Assembly: GCF_024594815.1 (NCBI RefSeq)
Contig: NZ_JANJOU010000031.1
Span: forward strand, 1 to 64,000
Length of the DNA stretch: 64,000 nt
Direction of reading: 5' to 3'
Source: Roseomonas populi
GTDB taxonomy: Bacteria > Pseudomonadota > Alphaproteobacteria > Acetobacterales > Acetobacteraceae
Shown in pieces: positions 44,409-52,425 of this stretch; the first letter of the stretch is position 1, and every line of letters begins with the position of its first letter. Below the pieces are notes generated by a model, which saw nothing but the letters and a program-made list of their open reading frames with translations, was not told the origin of the DNA and searched no databases. A program made the position numbers and the translations under genes.

Positions 44409-44789
44409 GTGACGATGATGGACGACTGGACGCAAGTCCTGGCGGCCCTCGGCGTGCCCGCGATTTACGCGGTGCCGTTGGTGCTGCTGGCTCGGGCCGC
44501 TTGGCCCACTGTCGTGCACGCCTTCCGCGTGTGGATGATGGATCGCGGCTTGTGCCGTGCCGCCGGCTTTATGCCTAGCCTGCGGGCGCCTAGTGGAGGC
44601 GCGGCCGCGCCCCTAGACGACGTGGAACTGCAGCGTTTGGTGACCCGCGGCGCCACCTACATGACCAACCGGCTCGGCGGGACGATCAAGGCCCTGGGCG
44701 TCCCGGCGGCGGACCTGCGGGACATGGTGCAGGGGCAGTACGGTGAGCTGCTGGCCAGGCTGGCAGTGCCGGCCGAGATGCGGGCATGA
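44409..44789 (+). CDS. One-TM protein upstream of muramidase, holin or spanin candidate
   Basis: 126 residues. Short N-terminus MTMMDDWTQVLAALGV then a hydrophobic segment IYAVPLVLLARAAWPTVVHAF, followed by a mostly helical soluble domain (VTRGATYMTNRLGGTIKALGVPAADLRDMVQGQYGELLARL). It overlaps the muramidase start by ATGA. That coupling and the single TM fit a phage lysis partner, but the sequence itself is not a recognisable holin. Confidence 0.5.
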   Translation: MTMMDDWTQVLAALGVPAIYAVPLVLLARAAWPTVVHAFRVWMMDRGLCRAAGFMPSLRAPSGGAAAPLDDVELQRLVTRGATYMTNRLGGTIKALGVPAADLRDMVQGQYGELLARLAVPAEMRA

Positions 44790-45346
44790 CCCCCGCCCGC
44801 ATCGTCGCCCTGACGAATGAGATGATTGGCCGCGAGGACCGCTACTCGAACCACCCCTCCGACAAAGGCGGGGAGACCATCTGGGGTATCACCGTCGCCC
44901 GGGCCCGCGCGGCCGGCTACATGGGGCCGATGATCGCTATGCCGCGGAAGACTGCGGTGGACATCTACGCCCTGTTCTACATCCGCCAGCCCGGCTTCGA
45001 CCTGATCGATGACGTGCTGCCGGACCTCGGCGCCAAGCTGATCGACATCGGCGTGAACACGGGCACCGCCGTTGCCGGCCGATTCCTCCGGCGCGCGCTG
45101 AACCACCTTAACGGCCGAGCCAGCCTCTACGGCGACTTGGTGGTGGATGGGGCGTGCGGGGCCATGACCCGGGCAGCGCTTAACTCGCTGATCCAGCGGT
45201 GCGGGAAAGCGGACGCCAGCCGGGTGCTGGTGGCCATGGCCACTGCCCAGCAGTCGGTCCGATACGTGGAGATCGCGGAGGCTAACCCGACCCAGGAGGA
45301 TTTCGCCTGGGGCTGGCAGCTGAACCGGGTAACAGAGGCGCTCTGA
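44786..45346 (+). CDS. GH108 N-acetylmuramidase (phage endolysin)
   Basis: 186 residues. N-terminal catalytic segment GREDRYSNHPSDKGGETIWGIT matches the GH108 signature E-G-G-Y-x-N-x-P-x-D-x-G-G-x-T-x-x-G-I-T, with Glu17 as the catalytic acid; the canonical EGGY is EDRY here. The C-terminal part (GAKLIDIGVNTGTAVAGRFLRRALNHL, VVDGACGAMTRAALNSLI) is the peptidoglycan-binding domain of this family. It cleaves the MurNAc-GlcNAc bond. No signal peptide, so export would need a holin. ATG 44786 overlaps the upstream gene. Confidence 0.85.
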   Translation: MTPARIVALTNEMIGREDRYSNHPSDKGGETIWGITVARARAAGYMGPMIAMPRKTAVDIYALFYIRQPGFDLIDDVLPDLGAKLIDIGVNTGTAVAGRFLRRALNHLNGRASLYGDLVVDGACGAMTRAALNSLIQRCGKADASRVLVAMATAQQSVRYVEIAEANPTQEDFAWGWQLNRVTEAL

Positions 45347-45535
45347 TGCCTTGCGGCAACTCAGCCGGCCAGCCTCCCGTTCATCCTAACACTCCACGAG
45401 GGTGCTCGTGGGGAAGTAGGCTCCGGAGGCTCGCGCCTTCTTCTCCCAGGATTGAAGTGTCGCGGCCGGTGGGGAGACCTCGCCGGCCGTTCACATAACC
45501 TCGGTGGGCTTTGCTGAACGGAACCGCGGCGCTGC

Positions 45536-45751
45536 TTAGTCTAGCGACGAGACCCTGCGCTGCTGGTGGGCGACCCAGCGATCTTTCATCTCGTCCCACT
45601 CCGATTGCGTGTCGCAGGCGATGCGGAGAAGGTCCTGCGGTCCCGCTTCGGCATCTGGGTCCTGGCCCCACCGCTGCCGGAGCGATTGCTTCAGCCAGAT
45701 TTCGAAAGGGTCACGATAGGGTGTGGTCGGTCTAGTGCTCTGCAGGGCCAT
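45536..45751 (-). CDS. Small hypothetical protein
   Basis: 71 residues: YRDPFEIWLKQSLRQRWGQDPDAEAGPQDLLRIA then a charged helix. The pattern I..xLR..W......P..LL faintly recalls the NepR anti-sigma core, but the match is weak and no phyR or ecfG gene is near. Real coding is likely from composition. Confidence 0.45.
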   Translation of the reverse strand: MALQSTRPTTPYRDPFEIWLKQSLRQRWGQDPDAEAGPQDLLRIACDTQSEWDEMKDRWVAHQQRRVSSLD

Positions 45752-45853
45752 GCCGCCACCTCCCTGCCGTTGTTAGCTCCCTCGCGCCATAATTGCCGCA
45801 TGATGGTCGCCTAGAGTTGCGACCTCGACGTAGACCACGAGCCACCGCTTCTG

Positions 45854-46285
45854 ATGGGCGCCCTGCTGTTCATGACCTTTTCCGCTGCAAGTCTCTCTGC
45901 CCGCCTGCACGCCGGACATCTGAACCAACAAGGTGAGCCCTACCTGGACCACGTCACAGCCGTGGTGACGCTCCTCCGGGAACGCTGGCCCGATGCCCCG
46001 GACCACGCCATCGAGGCCGCATGGCTGCACGACGCCATGGGCCGCAAGGGAGTGACCCCGGCCAGTTTGCTGAGAGCGGGTATCAGCCCGGAAGCCGTGC
46101 GGCTGATCGGGATGTTAACGAGATTGACCGCCGTGGATGAGCTGGAATGGGCCGAGGCCCTGGCCGCCTCGGGCGACCTCTGGGCCATTCGCATCAAGCT
46201 GGCGGACTTCGCCCACAACTCCCCGCCGGCTCGGGCGCGCCTTGAAGCGGCGGAGCGGACTCTGCGCGGGATTGGGCTACGCTGA
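45854..46285 (+). CDS. Small HD-domain phosphohydrolase-like protein
   Basis: 143 residues. HD signature: HAGHLNQQGEPYLDHVTAVVTLL (first His, YxxH), AAWLHDAMGRKGVT (HD pair) and IKLADFAHNSPPARARLEAAE (distal Asp and N). This is the layout of the SpoT/MESH1-type hydrolase half, but without synthetase or TGS parts. It may hydrolyse (p)ppGpp or another nucleotide. The canonical HDxxED is HDAMGR, so activity is uncertain. Start could also be the internal ATG of MTFSAAS. Confidence 0.72.
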   Translation: MGALLFMTFSAASLSARLHAGHLNQQGEPYLDHVTAVVTLLRERWPDAPDHAIEAAWLHDAMGRKGVTPASLLRAGISPEAVRLIGMLTRLTAVDELEWAEALAASGDLWAIRIKLADFAHNSPPARARLEAAERTLRGIGLR

Positions 46286-46561
46286 TCCGGGCCGGGCACT
46301 GCGGAGGGGCGCTGGAGGCTGTAGCGGGACAGATGGCCGAGGGGGACCGGCACTCACGCGCCGGTCCAGGCCAGTGTTGCAGTTGGCAAAGCCGATGGAG
46401 AAGTGCAGCCCTCTCAGCGGAGGCCTAGCTGTGGAACCCTGGGCCGCCAACCGCAAGCCTCATACGGCGCATGGTCCGGAGACAAGCGGAAAGTGCTGCC
46501 CGGGCAGGCGGTGCGCCGGGCAGCGGAGCGGGCGTTGTGCGAGACGAGAATTCCGATCGCC

Positions 46562-46807
46562 TCAAGCTTTTGGGGGTGATTGATATGGCACGGACTGCTT
46601 GCGTGCATCAGCTTCCACAAGCTGCGCCATGTCACGGAGAGACTTGGCCAACGTGTGGAGCTCTTCGGGGAAAACTTCCTCCATGAGGAATGTGAAGTCC
46701 CGCACAGCCATTTTTACTCCAGCCTCCATCAGGTGGGAATCATCGCCTGCCTCTTCCTTAACAGTATGGACAAATACTTCTGCAGCAGCTTCGATTTCTG
46801 CTCTCAT
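46562..46807 (-). CDS. Small acidic helical protein
   Basis: 81 residues: MRAEIEAAAEVFVHTVKEEAG, LMEAGVKMAVRDFTFLMEEVFPEELHTLAKSLRDMAQLVEAD. Helix-rich and acidic. ATG 46807 has GAAGG just upstream. It follows the HicB-like gene by 58 bases on the same strand and may share its transcript. No resemblance to HicA. Confidence 0.5.
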   Translation of the reverse strand: MRAEIEAAAEVFVHTVKEEAGDDSHLMEAGVKMAVRDFTFLMEEVFPEELHTLAKSLRDMAQLVEADARKQSVPYQSPPKA

Positions 46808-46865
46808 CCCTTCGCCTTCTGAGCACACCCGCGAGACGGCGCAATCCACATCTCGATTATCCAGT

Positions 46866-47270
46866 TCATGCTGCGCGCGCCCCCTGCATGGCGGCCCGGG
46901 CGGCATCCGCCAGAGATGCCAACCGAGTCTTCCCCTGCTGCTTAGCGAAGGTGTCCACCGCCGCAAGCAAGCCTTCCTCCATGGTGATGTTGGCGCGCAC
47001 CGCGCGGCCGGGCAACTCGGCACGCACGAGGATACGAGCAAACTCCTCCGCTTCGGGGTCACGCTCGACGCTCTCCAGCAGGGTGGGGTCGGGGATAGCG
47101 TTGCCATCCTCGATCCGGCCGCGGATATGCAGGGCGAGGGCCTGCTCGGCCTCACGCGCGGCATGTTCGGTGCTGGTGCCGTCGGATACGCAGCCCGGGA
47201 AGTCGGGGAAGAAGACGCTGAACCCGGCGGGCGCCTGTTCCAGAATGGCGGGATAGTACCGCGTCGGCAT
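46866..47270 (-). CDS. HicB-family antitoxin-like protein, no HicA partner seen
   Basis: 134 residues. N-terminal HicB fold YYPAILEQAPAGFSVFFPDFPGCVSDGTSTEHAAREAEQALALHI, the degraded RNase-H-like domain of HicB. The C-terminus NITMEEGLLAAVDTFAKQQGKTRLASLADAA is a ribbon-helix-helix segment for DNA binding. HicB neutralises the HicA mRNA interferase and represses its operon. No short dsRBD-like HicA gene lies within 500 bases on either side, so this is orphan or a solitary regulator. Confidence 0.78.
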   Translation of the reverse strand: MPTRYYPAILEQAPAGFSVFFPDFPGCVSDGTSTEHAAREAEQALALHIRGRIEDGNAIPDPTLLESVERDPEAEEFARILVRAELPGRAVRANITMEEGLLAAVDTFAKQQGKTRLASLADAARAAMQGARAA

Positions 47271-47737
47271 GGTGCCTAGTGCTCCTCTTTTCGTTGGGGG
47301 CTGCTCCCCGGCGTGGCTGATTGGGAGGGCGGAAGCCCGCACGCAATGCTACCATCGTCTCAACGTAGGGTTACAATCCGCAACGCGAGAGCTTGAAGTG
47401 CGCAGTGATCTCCACATTCAAAACAATTCGCATTTTTCGAGATCAACTTCCTTCTTAGCAACGAACCCCAGCTACGGCCGCCCGCTTCGGTGAACCAAAA
47501 TCATGAGAACGTGATAAGCGTTCGGTCACATTCTACATTGAACGCTCCGCACTAAGTTATTCAAACTACTAAATTTATACTGATTGCTGCGTGTGTTTCG
47601 TCCCAGAAATCCAGAGTTGATGTTTGGATTGAGTGTTTGCGTTCTGTGCTCGCCCGGCGTACTAGTTCGAGGCTAAAATAAAAGACATCAACCCGACTTT
47701 GTGACCAGTCCAGGTCTGGTTGGGAGGAGTAACAGTC
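47271..47737. promoter_or_regulatory. AT-rich divergent control region
   Basis: 467 bases between the HicB-like gene (leftward) and the XRE regulator (rightward). Much of 47380-47690 is clearly richer in A/T than the rest of the window. A dyad AGCGTTC (47517-47523) and GAACGCT (47540-47546) with a 16-base spacer could be an operator. No credible gene is seen. Likely promoters for both flanking genes. Confidence 0.45.
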
Positions 47738-48313
47738 ATGACCACCAACTTCGTCCAGCACGCCTATACCTTCGCGAAAGATGGTGTGGAGCTGCCTGCT
47801 CCCTCTGGAACTGGGATCCTGGCGCGGATAGCTGAGCAGCAGGCCCATGCCGGTAAGTTGTCCCGTCACCTTGAGGTGCAGAATGCGCGTGATCTGCCGG
47901 GTGGCAACCAGCGTTCGCCGATGTCGTCCGACTTGGCCGTGGGGCGTGAGATCCGGGAACTCCGCCGCGCCCAGGGACGGACGCAGAAGGAGCTGGCGAG
48001 AATGGTGGGCGTGACGGGCGCTCAGCTGCATCGCTACGAGACGGGAACCACGCGCATCGCGGCCAGCCGGCTGATCACGATTGCCAACGCGCTGGACATC
48101 CGGCCGGACGTGCTGATCGCGGCTGGCTCAACTCAGGATGTCACGCCGCCACTCCCACTGGCTTTCCAGTCTACTCCCGGCGACGACATTGCCGAGTTGA
48201 TCCAGGCTTTCGCCGCGCTCTCCGACCCGAAGCACCGTGCCGCGCTCGTCGCCGTGGCGAAGTTGATGGCTGTCCAGTACGGGCACACTCCTCGAACCAG
48301 CCAGACGGACTGA
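47738..48313 (+). CDS. XRE-family regulator with extended N-terminus
   Basis: 191 residues. The HTH (VGREIRELRRAQGRTQKELARMVGVTGAQLHRYETGTTRIAASRLITIANAL) lies at residues about 69-120, unusually late; the first 65 residues are unrelated. The C-terminal 40 residues contain a helical ELIQAFAALSDPKHRAALVAVAKLM. ATG 47738 has GGGAGGAG 8 bases upstream. Phage or chromosomal repressor; the AT-rich region in front could be its target. Confidence 0.82.
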   Translation: MTTNFVQHAYTFAKDGVELPAPSGTGILARIAEQQAHAGKLSRHLEVQNARDLPGGNQRSPMSSDLAVGREIRELRRAQGRTQKELARMVGVTGAQLHRYETGTTRIAASRLITIANALDIRPDVLIAAGSTQDVTPPLPLAFQSTPGDDIAELIQAFAALSDPKHRAALVAVAKLMAVQYGHTPRTSQTD

Positions 48314-48742
48314 CTGCCTGGCCTGATCAGTAGCGCGCTGCCCTCGACCCCGGCCTTTGCCGACCAGGACCGCGCGCCCGAGGACGCTACTGCCTCCGGC
48401 CACTGGCCGCCGACAGCCGCACCCCGCTTGCCGGCAACGCCGCGGTTAGCCTGGAGCAGTCCGGCGCCACGGGCGGTGGCGGCTAGCACTCCCAACCAGC
48501 CGCGTCAGCATAGCCCAGGCGCTTGTCCTGAAGCCTGGACCTTGATGGCCCGAAAAGCGGGGGGCGGGGACGCCCTCGGATCCACTTCCGGAAGACATCC
48601 CGACCTGCGCGAAGCAGCGTGATCGTAAGACCAAGCACTGTCAGGCCTCGGAGCGATGGCAGTGGTGCCCGTTGCGGAATATCATTACTGCTCGTGGCGT
48701 GCCCTGGAGTGTCTGATGTTCGCCTTCAAGCCGGAAGAGCCG
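48314..48742. other. Intergenic stretch, nothing clear
   Basis: 429 bases between the XRE regulator and the glycosyltransferase. The frame from 48656 joins the glycosyltransferase but lacks a good start before 48743. No repeat or RNA recognised. Confidence 0.4.
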
Positions 48743-49870
48743 ATGGTGATGATCCAATCGGCCGATCCCGAGCGGTACTTTGACATGCTCCGCATCACCT
48801 CGCGTCCGAACCGCGAGTACTGCCTGCGCCACGGTATCCGTTATGCATCAGTCTCGGCCGTCCTGCGCGGCTTCTATCCTTGGCACGCTTGCTTCAACCG
48901 CATTCTGTTCCTCAACCAACTTCTTGATCTCGGATATGAGGGCTGGTTTCTGCACATCGATGCGGATGCTTACGTCCATGATCGAGAGTTTGATCTCGGT
49001 GCCTACCTCTCGGCCCGGACGCAGCACTCCCTGATCCTCGCCTCCGGTGGCTCCGACGTTTACTGGAACGTCAACGACGGCATCTTCTTCGCCAACTGCG
49101 GCCACCCCACCATGCGCGAGATTGCCCGGCGCTGGCAGGCGGCGCTGGACACGTACACGCCCGAGCGGCTGCGCGGCGCGCCGAACTTCGACGACATCCC
49201 CTGCGATCAGGCTCTGTTGCAGTGGGTTCTGCGCGAGAACCCCAGCCTGGCTGATGAGATGCTCATCGAGAGCCACAAGTTCATCAACTCCCCTGTGGCG
49301 AGCTTCGCGCGACAGGTGCTCCGAGTAGCGGAGAGCACCTTCGCCCAGCGCGTGCGGCGGATCGCCCTTGATGTCGAGAGCTCCCTCGCTGCAGGCGGCG
49401 CCGCGCCGGAGAGCGTAGACGTCCTGGCCCCCGGATTGGCCCGCGCCCTGGGTGTGCCGTTGCCGGGCCGAGCCGACCTGGATATGGCTGCGGATGACCC
49501 CGTACACTTGGCAAACCTCCTGCGCCTTTGCACGGAGCAGTTCGACGCCGCGGCAGCCGGTCAGAGCAGCTCGCGGCTCACTCCGCAGGTCCTCAGGTTG
49601 CTGAGTGCCATATCCCAGTCATTGGGTATCCCGCGCCCCGATGGGGGCAATCTCGATGCGGAAGCCTCTCCACAGAATGCCGATCCGGAGGTGCTGGCGC
49701 TCCTGGCGCTGATCACGAAACGCAAGAAGTCCGCGAACGTGGCTCGTGCTGCCGGTGTTCCGATAGCAGAGCCCGATCGGCACATCGCCGCTCTGCGAGC
49801 CCTGGTGTCGGCGCGGCGGGATACCCTTGTTGAGGCGCGGCATGCTAGGTCGGTGCCTGCGGCAAGCTGA
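48743..49870 (+). CDS. GT-A glycosyltransferase-like protein with DXD motif
   Basis: 375 residues. MVMIQSADPERYFDMLRITSRPNREYC, GFYPWHACFNRILFLNQLLD, then WFLHIDADAYVHD (DxD, Asp73 and Asp75) and NDGIFFANCGHP, the metal-dependent nucleotide-sugar fold as in GT34/GT-like enzymes. Residues about 185-375 form a second, helical domain with no known match. ATG 48743 has GGAAGAG upstream; starts at 48656 and 48716 are possible. A cargo gene in the island; acceptor unknown. Confidence 0.65.
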   Translation: MVMIQSADPERYFDMLRITSRPNREYCLRHGIRYASVSAVLRGFYPWHACFNRILFLNQLLDLGYEGWFLHIDADAYVHDREFDLGAYLSARTQHSLILASGGSDVYWNVNDGIFFANCGHPTMREIARRWQAALDTYTPERLRGAPNFDDIPCDQALLQWVLRENPSLADEMLIESHKFINSPVASFARQVLRVAESTFAQRVRRIALDVESSLAAGGAAPESVDVLAPGLARALGVPLPGRADLDMAADDPVHLANLLRLCTEQFDAAAAGQSSSRLTPQVLRLLSAISQSLGIPRPDGGNLDAEASPQNADPEVLALLALITKRKKSANVARAAGVPIAEPDRHIAALRALVSARRDTLVEARHARSVPAAS

Positions 49871-49875
49871 GGCGT

Positions 49876-50091
49876 TCAGCCCCAGGTCTGCGGCTGTCCC
49901 CGGTGGGCGAGCAGGCCGTCGACATCGAGATAGATCCGCAGCCAACGGGCCTCCTCCTTCTTGTCACCCTTCAGGATGGCGGCTTGCACCATATCATGCG
50001 CATGACGCCGAGCATCTGTGCCGCGCTCAGTGACAAGTTCGTAGGCGACTAGGTCCTCTCGCTGTCCGTCTTCTGTTCGCGGCTTAGACAT
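49876..50091 (-). CDS. Small hypothetical protein
   Basis: 71 residues: LVAYELVTERGTDARRHAHDMVQAAILKGDKKEEARWLRIYLDVDGLLAHRG. Helical; the AxxxGDxxxAxxW pattern recurs in small proteins of alphaproteobacterial islands. Last of a minus-strand row of four. Confidence 0.5.
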   Translation of the reverse strand: MSKPRTEDGQREDLVAYELVTERGTDARRHAHDMVQAAILKGDKKEEARWLRIYLDVDGLLAHRGQPQTWG

Positions 50092-50093
50092 CG

Positions 50094-50369
50094 TCACTGA
50101 GTACCCATGATGCAGGATCGCCAAGTGCTACTCCCATACGGTGATCCTCCCGCATGGCACCGGGCCAGAAGGGCCGCGGCCGCATCATTCCGTCCAGAGA
50201 CCGCGACGAGCAAGCGGAAGAGCTCCTCATCGTTCAGAGGTCGCGTCGGTACGCCTTCGGCTGAGAGGGGCAAATCTTCTGGCAGGGGCGGGGCGGCTGC
50301 CACGCCGTCAAGGGGCGATACCGAGGCCAGCGAGGCACAAACAAGCAGAAGCAGAGCTACAGAGGTCAC
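50094..50369 (-). CDS. Small exported hypothetical protein
   Basis: 91 residues with a signal-like N-terminus (MTSVALLLLVCASLASVSPLDG) and RPLNDEELFRLLVAVSGRNDAAAALLARC in the mature part. Start overlaps the stop of the upstream gene by ATGA. Family not recognised. Confidence 0.45.
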   Translation of the reverse strand: MTSVALLLLVCASLASVSPLDGVAAAPPLPEDLPLSAEGVPTRPLNDEELFRLLVAVSGRNDAAAALLARCHAGGSPYGSSTWRSCIMGTQ

Positions 50370-50617
50370 TCGGTCTCGTTCCGGACCATCTCCCGCGCCA
50401 TGATGAGAAGCATCTGCCGCTTGTCGCCGGGCAGCTGGTCCCAGTGCCGAAGCAACTCCATGCGGCCGATGGTCCCCGGACTGGGCGGGCCCTTCAGAGC
50501 TTCATCGATCCAGGCCGACACCTTCCCGTAGGCCGGATGCTGGATCGCTTCCATGGGCCGGATGTCGGCGGTGAGTGGATCAGGGCTGTTGCCGAAAGGA
50601 TCAGGGAGCTTGGGCAT
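50366..50617 (-). CDS. Small hypothetical protein
   Basis: 83 residues: MPKLPDPFGNSPDPLTADIRP, then IQHPAYGKVSAWIDEALKGPPSPGTIGRMELLRHW and QMLLIMAREMVRNETE. ATG 50617 chosen over upstream codons since the extension is basic and unlike the rest. Coupled by ATGA to the exported protein gene. Confidence 0.5.
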   Translation of the reverse strand: MPKLPDPFGNSPDPLTADIRPMEAIQHPAYGKVSAWIDEALKGPPSPGTIGRMELLRHWDQLPGDKRQMLLIMAREMVRNETE

Positions 50618-50634
50618 TGCGATCCGTGGGAGCT

Positions 50635-50868
50635 TCAGCTCAGGCGGTCGTCGGGATGGGGCGAACGCTGCATTTCGTCGATCGCGAAGGCAACGTCGAC
50701 CCAAGCTGCCGCGCGCTCCTCATTCCCCTCGGCAAGGAATGCCTCCATGCGCCGCTTGGCGTGCCCGCTTGCCTCCTCCCCGAATTGATCAACGAGCTTC
50801 TTGGCAGAGCGATAGCTGTCAGCACTGACCTCGTACCGCGCGAGGCGGACAGCGTGCTCCCTGATCAT
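50635..50868 (-). CDS. Small hypothetical protein
   Basis: 77 residues: MIREHAVRLARYEVSADSYRSA, KLVDQFGEEASGHAKRRMEAFLAEGNEERAAAWVDVAFAIDEMQ. Resembles the short helical AA..W..V..AI..LQ family often seen in alphaproteobacterial prophages. First of the four-gene row; 17 bases before the next. Confidence 0.5.
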   Translation of the reverse strand: MIREHAVRLARYEVSADSYRSAKKLVDQFGEEASGHAKRRMEAFLAEGNEERAAAWVDVAFAIDEMQRSPHPDDRLS

Positions 50869-50977
50869 GCGTCACGTCCCTTGCCTTACGGTGGTGTGGG
50901 CTGGCGCGGCTTGCTGGGGGGCGCACGCCAGCCCTGTCCGGCTGGAGGGAAGGGGGTTTCCATCCATCGACACCACA

Positions 50978-51003
50978 TTCTAGAACGCTCACGGTTCCGT
51001 GAG
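50978..51003. promoter_or_regulatory. Perfect palindromes before the small XRE gene
   Basis: TTCTAGAA (50978-50985) and, 2 bases on, CTCACGGTTCCGTGAG (50988-51003), a perfect 16-base palindrome with 7-bp arms. The second ends 8 bases before the ATG of the XRE gene and beside its GAAGG ribosome site. It could be the operator of the regulator or a hairpin hiding the ribosome site. Confidence 0.6.
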
Positions 51004-51011
51004 AAGGTGAT

Positions 51012-51296
51012 ATGAAGGTCTCGGCCCAGAGCTTTTATGGAAGCGATCTGACAGCTGCCCTATGCAGGGAAGCGAGAGCCTCGCTTGGATGGACGCAAGG
51101 CGATTTGGCCATGGCCGCCTTGTGCTCAAGCTCGACAGTAAAGAAGTTCGAACTAGGCCAGTACCGCTCCTCGCGGGCCACCCGCTCTGCTCTCTATGCT
51201 GCCTTCGTCCGAGCAGGGCTTGTGTTCGCAGACGGCTGCTATGATGACGCGGGTGTCCAGACCGACAGGCCAATCGCATTCCTTATCGGGACGTGA
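51012..51296 (+). CDS. Small XRE-family regulator
   Basis: 94 residues. HTH at about 20-62: REARASLGWTQGDLAMAALCSSSTVKKFELGQ. Short extra C-terminus ending in RPIAFLIGT. Divergent from the row of small genes at 49876-50868, with a perfect palindrome in front, so it probably regulates itself and that row. Confidence 0.7.
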   Translation: MKVSAQSFYGSDLTAALCREARASLGWTQGDLAMAALCSSSTVKKFELGQYRSSRATRSALYAAFVRAGLVFADGCYDDAGVQTDRPIAFLIGT

Positions 51297-51457
51297 AGAT
51301 TAGGGCACATCTGGCAACGTGCTGCCCGCGCCGGGCAAGCACCGAGCCGCGCAGCGGGTCGTGCGCGAGATGGGGCAATCCTAAACTGGGCTGAACGCTG
51401 GTAGGGCGGCGATGAAGGCCGCCCGATTAAGCCTACTAGAATAGCTCGCTGCGTCGC

Positions 51458-51949
51458 TTATATGGCGCTCGTCACGGCGGCCTCGTTATGGCGACGAGCC
51501 GCACCGGCCGCGGACGGACCGGCGAGTTGCGATCGCGAGGTCACAGGCCGCACGTTGCCCGCCAGCTTCCAGGCCCCTCGGAAGATCGAGACGGCTCCCA
51601 ATCCCATCTTGGCAACCCTCGCTGTCGCGCGCATGCTCTCAGCCGTCTCGGGCGTCGTCAGATCGACCAGAAGATCCAGCGGGATTTTGTTGGCCGATGA
51701 CTTCGGACGATCGCTCGCGGCCGCCTGCCGATTGAGGATCAGCGCCCCAACCGTCCGGGCTGCCTCATGCTCCGCGAGTAGCATGGGCCAGCTTGGGTGG
51801 TGACCTGCGAAGACGGACACCGCCTCCTGCCAGGCCTGCACCTTGGATACTCCACGCTCCACCAGGATCCGGTATCGTTGCTCAGCCGATCGTGCCGCCA
51901 GCACGTCAAGATCAGGGGGAGGAGCGTTGGTGTCATGAAGGTGGCTCAT
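51458..51949 (-). CDS. Hypothetical protein
   Basis: 163 residues: MSHLHDTNAPPPDLDVLAARSAEQRYRILVERGVSKVQAWQEAVSVF, later SANKIPLDLLVDLTTPETAESMRATARVAKMGLGAVSIFRGAWKLAG. Mostly helical, no motif or signal recognised. Confidence 0.45.
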   Translation of the reverse strand: MSHLHDTNAPPPDLDVLAARSAEQRYRILVERGVSKVQAWQEAVSVFAGHHPSWPMLLAEHEAARTVGALILNRQAAASDRPKSSANKIPLDLLVDLTTPETAESMRATARVAKMGLGAVSIFRGAWKLAGNVRPVTSRSQLAGPSAAGAARRHNEAAVTSAI

Positions 51950-52020
51950 AGGCCTAGCTTAGACCGAGTTAGAACAGAACAGGAACACGATTTGGAGGTC
52001 CAGCCGGTGGTAAGTGATCT

Positions 52021-52425
52021 CTACGGGCGGGAGAAGGTGACGATTTGTTCATTCCATATCACTGGCCAGGGTGCCATCAGTTGCGGAAGACTCGGGACAG
52101 ACCCGGCCCGATCCAGCACAGCCTCCACAATCTCCGGCGCCAGTAGCGTCAGCTGCAGCAATCGCCCCATGTACCCGCGGTCCAGGCGCTCAGCCTCGGC
52201 CATCTCGGTGATGGACGCGTACTGGCCCTCGTCGAGCATGCGTTGATACCGGAATGCCCGGGCCAGTGCCTTCACGAGCGCCGGGTCACCATGCGTCTGG
52301 GTGGTAGGCCTGGGCACCACGGAACTCACCACCCCCTCCGGCACGACGACCGTCTTCCGCCCCGGCCGGCGCCGGATTCGCAGCGGCACCTGAACTGTGA
52401 GGCTGGTCGGATGCGTGGCACTCAT
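52021..52425 (-). CDS. HTH protein linked to serine recombinase
   Basis: 134 residues. After a basic N-terminus, LARAFRYQRMLDEGQYASITEMAEAERLDRGYMGRLLQLTLLAPEIVEAVLD forms a ParB-like helix-turn-helix. This protein type is commonly found next to serine recombinase plus DUF2924 genes in alphaproteobacteria, probably aiding DNA binding or control. Coupled to the recombinase gene by ATGA. Confidence 0.75.
   Translation of the reverse strand: MSATHPTSLTVQVPLRIRRRPGRKTVVVPEGVVSSVVPRPTTQTHGDPALVKALARAFRYQRMLDEGQYASITEMAEAERLDRGYMGRLLQLTLLAPEIVEAVLDRAGSVPSLPQLMAPWPVIWNEQIVTFSRP

Noticed and set aside
45536-45751. NepR anti-sigma factor call for the 71-aa protein
   Set aside because: Only a faint pattern match and no phyR/ecfG neighbours; left as hypothetical.
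47281-47500. Search for a HicA toxin next to HicB
   Set aside because: No short dsRBD-like frame with a conserved His was found on either strand.
47561-48031. 156-codon minus-strand frame in the AT-rich region
   Set aside because: Antisense to the XRE gene, no ribosome site, no protein-like pattern.
46493-51375. Similar GTGCTGCCCG...GCCGGGCA stretches near 46493 and 51317
   Set aside because: Similarity is patchy and GC-driven; not strong enough to call a repeat family.
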